Shown: one piece after another, positions 39,535-47,115 of the stretch
Numbering within the stretch: the first letter of the stretch is position 1
How the letters are laid out: each line of letters begins with the position of its first letter
Assembly (NCBI GenBank): GCA_963761475.1
Contig: CAVXGT010000020.1
Coordinates: 1-64,000 of the forward strand
Reading direction: 5' to 3'
Length of the DNA: 64,000 nucleotides
Origin: Ga0077555 sp963761475
GTDB lineage: Bacteria; Pseudomonadota; Alphaproteobacteria; Rhizobiales; Hyphomicrobiaceae
Program-made: the position numbers and the translations under genes
Notes under the pieces: model-generated
Seen by the model: the letters and a program-made list of their open reading frames with translations, nothing else
What the model was told of the DNA's origin: nothing
Database searches by the model: none

Positions 39535-40422
39535 ATGGCAACCAAGGCTCTTCCAACCATTGCTGGCGGCTCTGGCGGTCTGGCGCGGTATCTTGAGGAA
39601 ATTCGCCGCTTTCCCATGCTCGAGCCAAGCGAGGAATACATGCTGGCCAAACGCTGGCAGGAGCATGAGGATCGCGACGCCGCCGATCAGCTGGTGACGT
39701 CGCATCTGCGTCTCGTCGCGCGGATCGCCATGGGCTATCGCGGTTACGGCCTGCCGATCGGCGAGGTCATCTCGGAAGGCAATGTCGGCCTGATGCAGGC
39801 GGTCAAGCGCTTCGAGCCGGACAAGGGCTTCCGCCTCGCGACCTACGCCATGTGGTGGATCCGGGCCTCGATCCAGGAGTACATCCTGCGCTCGTGGAGC
39901 CTGGTGAAAATGGGCACGACCGCCAGCGCAGAAGAAGCTGTTCTTCAACCTGCGGCGGGTCAAGGGCCAGATCCAGGCGTTCGAGGAGGGCGATCTCAAG
40001 CCCGAGCAGGTCAAGCAGATCGCGACGAAGCTCGGCGTGCCCGAGGAGGACGTCATCTCCATGAACCGGCGCTGTCGGGCGATGCGTCGCTCAATGCGCC
40101 GGTTCGCGCCGATTCCGAATCCGGCGAGTGGCAGGACTGGCTGGTCGACGACGCGCCGAACCAGGAAGAACATCTCGCCGAGAGCGAGGAGCTCGACACC
40201 GCCGCAAGGCGTATCTGGGACGGCGATGATGTGCTCAACGATCGCGAGAAGCGCATCTTCGAGGCGCGGCGTCTGCCCGAGGATCCGATAACGCTCGAGG
40301 ACTTGTCGACCGAGTTCGGCGTGTCGCGCGAGCGTATCCGCCAGATCGAGGTGCGCGCCTTCGAGAAGGTGCAAAGGGCGGTGCAGAAGGCGGCGCGGGG
40401 CGACGAAGTGCCGGCCAACTGA
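39535..40422 (+). CDS. rpoH: RpoH, heat-shock sigma factor sigma-32 (compensating frame changes inside)
   Basis: Alternative sigma factor for heat-shock promoters, 295 residues. Region 2 reads AADQLVTSHLRLVARIAMGY, GEVISEGNVGLMQAVKRFEP and FRLATYAMWWIRASIQEYIL; region 4 reads LEDLSTEFGVSRERIRQIEV. Between about 39,927 and 40,073 the open frame is not the real one: a +1 neighbour reads KKLFFNLRRVKGQIQAFEEG and KQIATKLGVPEEDVISMNRR, including the RpoH-box region. One inserted and one missing base, about 145 bases apart, restore the frame. I treat this as sequence error. A 282-base leader precedes it; a strong terminator follows at 40485. Confidence 0.95.
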   Translation: MATKALPTIAGGSGGLARYLEEIRRFPMLEPSEEYMLAKRWQEHEDRDAADQLVTSHLRLVARIAMGYRGYGLPIGEVISEGNVGLMQAVKRFEPDKGFRLATYAMWWIRASIQEYILRSWSLVKMGTTASAEEAVLQPAAGQGPDPGVRGGRSQARAGQADRDEARRARGGRHLHEPALSGDASLNAPVRADSESGEWQDWLVDDAPNQEEHLAESEELDTAARRIWDGDDVLNDREKRIFEARRLPEDPITLEDLSTEFGVSRERIRQIEVRAFEKVQRAVQKAARGDEVPAN

Positions 40423-40484
40423 GCCGATAGGGCCGGGTCGGAGCCCGGCGCCTCGCATCATGCGATCCAAGCGCGATATCGTGC

Positions 40485-40515
40485 ACGCCGGCCCCGAAAG
40501 AGGCCGGCGTTTTTT
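40485..40515 (+). terminator. rho-independent terminator after rpoH
   Basis: Perfect 9-bp GC-rich stem ACGCCGGCC / GGCCGGCGT closed by an 8-base CCGAAAGA loop and followed by a run of six T. It lies about 60 bases after the rpoH stop and upstream of the IalB gene, so it should end rpoH transcription. Confidence 0.9.
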
Positions 40516-40638
40516 GTCTGCGCCTGGCAACGAAGACGGTGGTCGGCGAAAAAAAAGCCTGCATAGGGTGGACACGCCGGTCCTCAGACGGCATACCCAA
40601 CGCTGTCGTCCGATAACCAAGATTGGGTGGTCCCGACG

Positions 40639-41148
40639 ATGCAGACATCGCGACTTCTCCGCATGGCCGTTGCGGGTGTGACTTACGGCCTTCTCACGCT
40701 GCCGCTCGGCGCAGCGGAACTCACAGGCACGCACAACGATTGGAAAACCTACCGCCATGGTAGCGGCAAGGAGCTGATGTGCTTTGCAGTGTCGCCGGCA
40801 CAGGAGCAGCAGCCTTCGGGCGCTGGGCGGCAGACGCCGCACGTCTACGTGACGGCGTGGCCGAAGCAAGGCGTCAAGGCTGAGGTGAGCGTGCTGCTCG
40901 GCTTCGAAGTCAAGGCGAATACCGACATCTCGATCGAGGTGGGGGGCAATTCCTTCAAGCTGTTTGCAGATGGAGACCGGGCTTTCGTCGGCAACGGCGA
41001 TGATCAGGAGCGTCTGCTCTCCGCCATGCGTCGGGGGTTGAAAATGACGATCGAGGCGACGCCTGCCAAGGGCGGCGCGTCTAAGGACGTCTACTCGCTG
41101 TCGGGGGTAACAGCGTCGGTACAAGCCATCACGACGGGTTGTTCGTGA
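40639..41148 (+). CDS. IalB-family periplasmic protein (invasion-associated locus B)
   Basis: Alphaproteobacterial IalB family; named from Bartonella, but common in free-living relatives and of unclear function. 169 residues with a signal peptide (MAVAGVTYGLLTLPLGAAE). Mature part: HNDWKTYRHGSGKELMCFAV, VYVTAWPKQGVKAEVSVLLG, ISIEVGGNSFKLFADGDRAF and VTASVQAITTGCS, with one early and one terminal Cys that may pair. ATG at 40639 is chosen over one 12 bases upstream because it gives a compact signal peptide. Confidence 0.85.
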   Translation: MQTSRLLRMAVAGVTYGLLTLPLGAAELTGTHNDWKTYRHGSGKELMCFAVSPAQEQQPSGAGRQTPHVYVTAWPKQGVKAEVSVLLGFEVKANTDISIEVGGNSFKLFADGDRAFVGNGDDQERLLSAMRRGLKMTIEATPAKGGASKDVYSLSGVTASVQAITTGCS

Positions 41149-41243
41149 GCGCGTAAGTGTGATCACGGGCACCACTTGCGCCGGCCGGCCACGCGGCTGA
41201 TGTTGCTTCAAGGTGTGCGAACCCCTTGAAGGAGTTTTTTCCG

Positions 41244-41894
41244 ATGCGATTGGTGCAATTGATTATTGCCGTTTTCGTGGCCGTTTCCCTGGTGCCTGCA
41301 GAAGCCGGTGCAAAGGATTGGCCATTGCCGCCGCCCGGCTATGCGTTCGAGCCAGTGGCGCCGTGCCTCGAGGATCCGGTTCGGGCTGCCAAGCCGCTGC
41401 GGCCAGGGGCGGCGGTCTACGAGGTTTGCGAGGACCAGATGAAGGTTCTGGCGCGCGGCATCGCCAAAGCCAAGGCCGACGGCAAGCTGCTGATCGTTAC
41501 CATCGGCGCAACGTGGTGCCCATGGTGTGCGGCGCTGCAACGGGAGATGCCGGGCCCCGAGTTCTTCGCGCACAAGGGGGACCGGTTGGATTGGCGGGCC
41601 ACGTTCCATCACATCGAGGTGGTGGTTTCGACGCTGCACAAGGGGCGAAACACGATCGTGCGCAGTGGCATGGCCACCGAGCAGTTCCTACGGGCCCGCT
41701 CCGGGGGCGTTCAGATCAAGTCGATTCCGTTCATTGTCGTGCTGGATCCGGATCAGCCGGATCGCGTGTTTGCGCGCAACAGCATGGAAATCTCGAACGT
41801 GGAGACAGGCAAGCAGGACATGGCGCTGTTCCGCAAGCTGATTTTGGAGGGGCACGATTACTTGAAGTCGTCGCCACAGAGCGCTGGCAAGTAA
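41244..41894 (+). CDS. exported thioredoxin-fold protein with CPWC motif
   Basis: 216 residues. Signal peptide MRLVQLIIAVFVAVSLVPAE, then a thioredoxin domain whose active site is TIGATWCPWCAALQREMPG; the CPWC pair suggests thiol-disulfide exchange in the periplasm. The cis-Pro is in IKSIPFIVVLDP. Two further Cys lie upstream (PVAPCLEDP and YEVCEDQM). The ATG at 41244 is preceded at good distance by AAGGAG (41229-41234); a TTG at 41226 would swallow that ribosome site. Partner unknown. Confidence 0.8.
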   Translation: MRLVQLIIAVFVAVSLVPAEAGAKDWPLPPPGYAFEPVAPCLEDPVRAAKPLRPGAAVYEVCEDQMKVLARGIAKAKADGKLLIVTIGATWCPWCAALQREMPGPEFFAHKGDRLDWRATFHHIEVVVSTLHKGRNTIVRSGMATEQFLRARSGGVQIKSIPFIVVLDPDQPDRVFARNSMEISNVETGKQDMALFRKLILEGHDYLKSSPQSAGK

Positions 41895-41977
41895 CGGTGC
41901 GGTAATGGTGCGGTTAACAGTGTGGCGCGTGGGTTGGCCCCCGCCGGCATAAGCATTGCGCGCTTTGATGGCGTTAA

Positions 41978-42012
41978 ACCATTAATTGCACGCAAAAAGT
42001 GCAATTAATGGT
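41978..42012. repeat. 14-bp perfect inverted repeat
   Basis: ACCATTAATTGCAC at 41978-41991 and its exact complement GTGCAATTAATGGT at 41999-42012, separated by GCAAAAA. It is AT-rich within GC-rich sequence and lies between the thioredoxin-like gene and trcR, about 130 bases before trcR. No U-tract follows, so a regulator-binding site or an RNA hairpin are both possible. Confidence 0.75.
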
Positions 42013-42140
42013 GCTGCGCGCCGGCGAAGTGCGGTTGCCGTTCCTGGCTGTAACCGCTATATGACAGGGATCCCAATATCACCCGGACCGTCTGGCGAGC
42101 CGAAGTTTCAACCGGCGGTCGTCTAAGGAAGAAGCGCCAC

Positions 42141-42959
42141 ATGAGCACCCGTGCACCATTGATGCCGAAGGCAACGGCCGTCTGGCTTGTGGAGAATACC
42201 TCGCTGAGCTTCGAGCAGATCGCTGAATTGTGCGGGCTGCACAACCTCGAGGTGAAGGGCATTGCTGACGGTGACGTCGCTCAAGGCATCAAGGGGCAAG
42301 ATCCAATCTCCTCGGGGCAGCTTTCGCGCGAGGAGATCGCCCGGGGCGAGGCCAATCCGAAACATCGCCTTCGGCTGGCCGAGCCGAAATATGAGATGCC
42401 GGTGGTCAAGACCAAGAGGGGACCACGGTATACGCCGGTGTCACGCCGGCAGGATCGGCCGAACGCGGTGCTTTGGCTGCTGAGAAATCATGCCGAGCTG
42501 AAGGACAGCCAAATCATGCGGTTGGTTGGCACGACCAAGCCGACGATCGCTGCCATTCGCGAGCGGACCCATTGGAACTCGGCCAATCTGCAGCCGCAGG
42601 ACCCGGTGACGCTGGGGCTGTGCTCGCAGATCGATCTCGATGCTGAGGTCAAGAAAGCGTCCAAGCGGGTGGTGGTGAGCGGCGAGCAGCCTGAGATGCC
42701 AGCCGTCGAGCGCGCGGGGACGCTGTTGCCGGCCTCGGCGACGATTGCCGGACTGGGCGATCAGCCGGGTGTCGATGATTATCCCGATGGCGATTCCGAA
42801 GCCGAGGAGCGCGGCAAGGTCGCGCGCCAGAGCGAGGAGGATCAGCGTGTTTTCGCCAAGCTGCAGCAACTTACGCGGCCGCAAGATGACGAGCAGCCGA
42901 GCGATGAGGGTCTTGGTGACGCCGACGAAGCGTCGAAAGAGGCCGAAGCAGGGGAATAG
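42141..42959 (+). CDS. trcR: TrcR, cell-cycle transcriptional regulator (DUF1013)
   Basis: DUF1013 protein, an alphaproteobacterial DNA-binding regulator annotated as cell-cycle regulator TrcR. 272 residues, intact. Seen: MPKATAVWLVENTSLSFEQI, AELCGLHNLEVKGIADGDVA, QGIKGQDPISSGQLSREEIA, then a second helical unit NAVLWLLRNHAELKDSQIMR, LVGTTKPTIAAIRERTHWNS, and a long acidic, probably disordered tail ending SKEAEAGE. The two helix-turn-helix-like units fit the family. The inverted repeat at 41978 lies in its upstream region. Confidence 0.9.
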   Translation: MSTRAPLMPKATAVWLVENTSLSFEQIAELCGLHNLEVKGIADGDVAQGIKGQDPISSGQLSREEIARGEANPKHRLRLAEPKYEMPVVKTKRGPRYTPVSRRQDRPNAVLWLLRNHAELKDSQIMRLVGTTKPTIAAIRERTHWNSANLQPQDPVTLGLCSQIDLDAEVKKASKRVVVSGEQPEMPAVERAGTLLPASATIAGLGDQPGVDDYPDGDSEAEERGKVARQSEEDQRVFAKLQQLTRPQDDEQPSDEGLGDADEASKEAEAGE

Positions 42960-43249
42960 CTTGATGGCCCTGCTGGGGGGCTTGGGATGCGCTCGGGATG
43001 TCGGGCGCTGCTCGGCCGGACCCACGCGGAGACCATCAAAGGTATGCTTGGCTGGCCAGCACGGCCCCATTTCCAGTGTCTCGTTTTCAAGCGAGGAGCT
43101 GGCTGCGGCGCGGCCATGGGGCATGGCGTCCGGCTGGCAAAGGGTCGCGGCATGGATCTGCGTGCCTGATTGGCCTTGATCGGCCAGTTTGCATCGGGTA
43201 GCAGACAACTGGAGACGAGAACTCGGCGCGCCAGACTTAGGGAGATACC

Positions 43250-43393
43250 ATGTCGGTCGATACGACAGATGGCCACCACGCCATGGATTATCCAGAGCAC
43301 CTGAGGACATACAATGGTTTCCTCAAGGGTACAGTTGTGCTTTCCGTGCTGGTGGCGCTGATTCTTCTCGGCATGTTGTTCTTCCTCGTTTGA
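43250..43393 (+). CDS. aa3-type cytochrome c oxidase subunit IV
   Basis: 47-residue single-helix protein of the bacterial aa3 oxidase subunit IV family. Seen: DYPEHLRTYNGFLKG, the family signature, then the helix VVLSVLVALILLGMLFFLV. ATG at 43250 is preceded by GGGAGA at 43240-43245. It lies 107 bases upstream of pntA. The other oxidase genes of this organism are not in the window; the ctaCDE cluster at 32.9-36 kb belongs to the other genome. Confidence 0.82.
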   Translation: MSVDTTDGHHAMDYPEHLRTYNGFLKGTVVLSVLVALILLGMLFFLV

Positions 43394-43499
43394 CGGCCAA
43401 CATTCGGTTGCCGCCTGCCTGAGATTTGGTGTCCGACACGGGAAGGACGCGTGGCCGACCTGGCTGCGCGGCCTCGATCTTTTCGATGGAGACAGCATC

Positions 43500-44640
43500 A
43501 TGGTGACGGTAGCCGTCACACCCGAGGCCGACGGCGAAACACGCGCCGCGATTTCTCCAGAGACGATCAAGAAGCTGGCAGGCCTCGATTGCATCGTGAA
43601 GGTGGTCTCGGGCACAGGAAAGGCGTCTGGAGTTGCCGATGAAGTGCTGGCGGCGGCCGGGGCGACGATCGTAGCGAGCGCAGCCGAGGCGATTTCAGGG
43701 GCCGATTTTCTTCTGAAGGTACGGCGGCCAAGTGCTGAAGAGCTCAATCAGCTCAAGCCGGATGGGATGGCGATTGCCATGCTCAGTCCGCACGACGACC
43801 GGGAGGGGCTTGACGGCACTGGCGGCCACCGGTCGCTCGCTGTTCGCGATGGAGTTCATGCCGCGCATCACGCGGGCCCAATCGATGGACGTGCTGTCCA
43901 GTCAGTCGAACCTCGCCGGCTACAAGGCGGTGATCGATGCGGCGTCAATGCTGCATCAGGCGATGCCGATGATGATGACGGCGGCAGGCACGGTGCCGGC
44001 GGCCAAAGTGTTCATCATGGGCGTGGGCGTTGCTGGGCTGCAAGCGATCGCGACGGCACGTCGTCTCGGCGCCATCGTCTCGGCGACGGACGTCCGGCCG
44101 GCGACGAAGGAGCAGGTCGCATCGCTCGGCGCCAAGTTCATCGCCGTTGAAGACGACGAATTTCGTGAGGCGCAGACGGCGGCGGGCTACGCCAAGCCGA
44201 TGTCGGAAGGCTATCAGAAGAAGCAGGCCGAGCTGGTGGCCGGCCATATCAAGGCACAGGATATCGTGATCACGACGGCGCTCATCCCGGGGCGGCCAGC
44301 GCCCCGGTTGATCACGGCGGACATGGTGAAATCCATGAAGGCCGGCGCGGTGATTGCCGATCTTGCTGCCGAGCGCGGCGGCAACTGCGAGCTCACCAAG
44401 CCCGGCGAGGTGGTCGAGGCGCACGGTGTGCAGATTTGGGGGCCGATCAATCTGGCCGGCACGCTCGCGGTCAATGCCACGGCGCTCTACGCGAAGAACC
44501 TGATCAATTTTCTCGAGACGATGTTCGATCGCACGACCAAGGAACTGGCCGTCAACTGGGACGACGATGTGGTCAAGGGCACGCTCGTCGCCAAGGGCGG
44601 GCAGATCGTGCACCCCAATCTCGTCGCCAAAGGGAGCTGA
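43500..44640 (+). CDS. pntA: NAD(P) transhydrogenase subunit alpha, domain I (one frame change)
   Basis: NAD(H)-binding soluble subunit of the proton-translocating transhydrogenase, which makes NADPH from NADH using the proton gradient. ~379 residues. Seen: VAVTPEADGETRAAISPETI, ADFLLKVRRPSAEELNQLKP, FMPRITRAQSMDVLSSQSNL with the RaQ-type NAD contact, the Rossmann loop GVGVAGLQAIATARRLGA, and GGNCELTKPGEVVEAHGVQI. The frame changes once near 43,805, inside a stretch that should read REGLTALAATGRS. First gene of the pnt operon, with four bases before the next ATG. Confidence 0.93.
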
Positions 44641-44644
44641 CACG

Positions 44645-45032
44645 ATGCAACGTCGTCGCGTGCTCACTGCCGTCTCCACATTCGCCACACTGGCGGCTGC
44701 TTCGCCTGCGTGGGCTGCAGGTGGGAGCGAGGTTTGCTCCGTTCGTCTATGAGCTGATGGTGTTCGCGATCGCGATCTTCGTCGGCTACTATGTGGTCTG
44801 GTCGGTGACACCGGCGCTGCACACGCCGCTGATGAGCGTCACCAACGCGATCTCGTCGGTCATCGTTGTCGGTGCGTTGCTGGCGACAGGGGTGGCGCTG
44901 GTGTCAACCGGTTCGGGGTTCGCCAAGTTCTTCGGCTTCCTGGCGCTGGTGATGGCCTCGATCAATATCTTCGGCGGCTTCCTGGTCACGCAACGCATGC
45001 TTGCGATGTACAAGAAGAAAGAAAAGCGATGA
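44645..45032 (+). CDS. pntAB: NAD(P) transhydrogenase subunit alpha 2, membrane part (one frame change)
   Basis: Membrane subunit of the three-subunit transhydrogenase typical of Rhizobiales and Rhodospirillum. ~128 residues. An N-terminal signal-like segment (LTAVSTFATLAAASPAWAAG) precedes the frame change near 44,727, after which come the helices VYELMVFAIAIFVGYYVVWS, TNAISSVIVVGALLATGVAL and FGFLALVMASINIFGGFLVT. The end MLAMYKKKEKR is typical. Its stop overlaps the ATG of the DUF2798 gene (ATGA). Confidence 0.9.
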
Positions 45033-45307
45033 TCCTTGGCCGCAAGCTGCCGCACCGCTTGGCGCCATTCCTCTTCGCTATGGTGACTTCCGGGATCATG
45101 TCGCTGATCGTGTCCGGGGTTGCGACCTTGAAGGCGTTGGGCATGCCACCGGAATTCCTCTCGCGGTGGATGGCTGCTTGGGCCAACGCTTGGCCGATCG
45201 CCTTTGCAACCCTACTGTTCGTGGCGCCGTTCGTGCGCGGTCTCGTCAGCCACATCGTCGCATCGCCGCCTGTCGCCAGTGGGCGCGGCGGAAGCAATGG
45301 AGCTTGA
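45029..45307 (+). CDS. DUF2798 membrane protein inside the pnt operon
   Basis: 92 residues, intact. Two hydrophobic helices: FLFAMVTSGIMSLIVSGVAT and AWANAWPIAFATLLFVAPFV, joined by LGMPPEFLSRWMAAW, the pattern of DUF2798 proteins (function unknown). ATG at 45029 overlaps the pntAB stop and it ends 5 bases before the pntB ATG, so it is transcribed with the transhydrogenase. Whether it takes part in the complex is not known. Confidence 0.78.
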   Translation: MILGRKLPHRLAPFLFAMVTSGIMSLIVSGVATLKALGMPPEFLSRWMAAWANAWPIAFATLLFVAPFVRGLVSHIVASPPVASGRGGSNGA

Positions 45308-45312
45308 AGTCC

Positions 45313-46752
45313 ATGGATCCCGCCCACCTGCTGTCAGGCGGTCTGTCGGCCGATGCCATCGCCCTGTTGTACTTGGCAGCGGGTGTGCTGTTCATCCTGG
45401 CGTTGCGAGGGCTTTCAAGCCCTGAGACGTCGAGAGCGGGCAACACCTACGGCATGGTGGGGATGCTGATCGCCATCGTCACGACGCTGGCGCAAATCCC
45501 GAGCCTTTCCAGTCCGGGCACGCTGGCGTTGATCTTCGGTGGTCTGGGCCTCGGTGCCGTCATCGGCGCGGTCACAGCCAAGCGCATCCCGATGACGGCG
45601 ATGCCGGAGCTGGTGGCCGCCTTTCACTCACTGGTGGGTCTGGCGGCGGTGTTCGTGGCTGCCGGCGCGCTCTATGCGCCGGAAGCGTTCCACATCGGTA
45701 CGCCCGGCAACATCAAGGCCGCCAGCCTGCTGGAGATGTCGCTCGGTGTCGCCATTGGCGCGATCACATTCACGGGTAGCGTGATTGCCTTCGCCAAACT
45801 GTCGGGGCGGATGTCGGGTAAGCCTATCACGCTGCCGTTTCGACACATCATCAACCTGGCGCTGGGACTGGCGATCATCTGGCTGATCTGGCAGTTCTGC
45901 ACCTCAGGTGGCAGCACGCTGTTGTTCTGGGCGATCACGATTGCTGCCTTGGCGTTTGGTGTTCTGATCATCATCCCGATCGGCGGGGCCGACATGCCGG
46001 TCGTGGTGTCGATGCTCAATTCCTACTCGGGCTGGGCGGCGGCGGGGATCGGGTTCACGCTTGGCAATATTGCCTTGATCATCACGGGCGCGCTGGTGGG
46101 GTCGTCCGGTGCCATCCTCTCCTACATCATGTGTAAAGGCATGAACCGGGCGTTTCTGTCGGTTATTGCCGGTGGCTTCGGCGGCGAGACGGCGGGGCCT
46201 TCCGGAGAGGCTGGCGAGCAGAAGCCGGTCAAGCTCGGGGGGGCGGAGGATGCGGCCTACATCCTGAAGAATGCGCAGAAAGTGATCATCGTGCCGGGAT
46301 ACGGGATGGCGGTGGCACAGGCGCAGCATGCGCTGCGCGAGATGGCCGATGCGCTCAAGAAGGAAGGCGTGGAAGTGCGTTATGCCATCCATCCGGTGGC
46401 GGGACGCATGCCGGGTCACATGAACGTGCTGCTGGCCGAAGCCAACGTGCCCTACGACGAGGTGTTCGAGCTCGAGGACATCAACTCGGAGTTCTCGCAG
46501 ACGGACGCGGTCTATGTGATCGGGGCCAACGACGTCGTCAATCCTGCGGCGGAAGAGGACAAGACATCACCGATCTATGGCATGCCGGTTCTGCAAGTGT
46601 GGAAGGCGGGCACGGTGCTGTTCAACAAACGCTCGCTGGCATCGGGCTATGCGGGCATCGACAATTCGGTCTTCTATCGCGACAACACCGTGATGGTGCT
46701 CGGCGATGCCAAGAAAATGACCGAAGAGATCGGCAAGGCCATGTCGCACTGA
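45313..46752 (+). CDS. pntB: NAD(P) transhydrogenase subunit beta
   Basis: Membrane domain plus NADP(H)-binding domain III of the transhydrogenase, 479 residues, intact. Helices include LLYLAAGVLFILALRGL, IFGGLGLGAVIGAVTA and HIINLALGLAIIWLIWQF; conserved membrane residues lie in MPELVAAFHSLVGLAAVFVA. Domain III has VIIVPGYGMAVAQAQHALRE, the NADP loop, and YAIHPVAGRMPGHMNVLLAE, DAVYVIGANDVVNPAA and VFYRDNTVMVLGDAKK. Start ATG at 45313. Confidence 0.96.
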   Translation: MDPAHLLSGGLSADAIALLYLAAGVLFILALRGLSSPETSRAGNTYGMVGMLIAIVTTLAQIPSLSSPGTLALIFGGLGLGAVIGAVTAKRIPMTAMPELVAAFHSLVGLAAVFVAAGALYAPEAFHIGTPGNIKAASLLEMSLGVAIGAITFTGSVIAFAKLSGRMSGKPITLPFRHIINLALGLAIIWLIWQFCTSGGSTLLFWAITIAALAFGVLIIIPIGGADMPVVVSMLNSYSGWAAAGIGFTLGNIALIITGALVGSSGAILSYIMCKGMNRAFLSVIAGGFGGETAGPSGEAGEQKPVKLGGAEDAAYILKNAQKVIIVPGYGMAVAQAQHALREMADALKKEGVEVRYAIHPVAGRMPGHMNVLLAEANVPYDEVFELEDINSEFSQTDAVYVIGANDVVNPAAEEDKTSPIYGMPVLQVWKAGTVLFNKRSLASGYAGIDNSVFYRDNTVMVLGDAKKMTEEIGKAMSH

Positions 46753-46867
46753 CGGCTCAATCGTCGGCAAATGCCGGCGGTGGGGCAGCGGCTGGGATCG
46801 TACGGCATTGCAGGTGTGGCGATGGCGCCCACAATCGACTGCATCGATCGGGGCTTTGGCATTCGCC

Positions 46868-47011
46868 ATGACGCGCAGGCAGAAGCGGCTGATGGTGCGG
46901 GTGGTGCTGATGGCGGCAGTGGCGACCCTGATTTTTGCCCGCTACACGTCGCCCAGATCCGTTTTCAAGACGACACCGATTGAGCGAGAAGCGCCGCAGA
47001 AGCGCCCGTGA
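46868..47011 (+). CDS. possible 47-residue single-helix protein
   Basis: ATG at 46868 reads MTRRQKRLMVRVVLMAAVAT then LIFARYTSPRSVF, a basic N terminus with one hydrophobic segment, ending at 47009. The start faintly resembles CcmE N termini but there is no CcmE domain. Two other frames are also open nearby. Reported as a weak candidate. Confidence 0.3.
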   Translation: MTRRQKRLMVRVVLMAAVATLIFARYTSPRSVFKTTPIEREAPQKRP

Positions 47012-47115
47012 CGGGAGCTGCGGTCGCGCTCGGCATAGCCTGCGTCAAGGCGCTGGCAGGCGCCCGGGCTGCGGCTTGCAGCCAAGGCTCTTGGTGCGGC
47101 GCCGGGTTGTGCGCC

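Noticed and set aside
717..44053. GCGATCGC (HIP1) octamers as proof of cyanobacterial origin
   Set aside because: They occur at 717, 4276, 16271 and 20843, but also at 37466 and 44046 in the second half, so they do not separate the two genomes at this GC content.
46868..47011. CcmE (cytochrome c maturation) assignment of the small gene after pntB
   Set aside because: Only the first few residues are reminiscent; the 47-residue product has no haem-binding His motif or OB domain.
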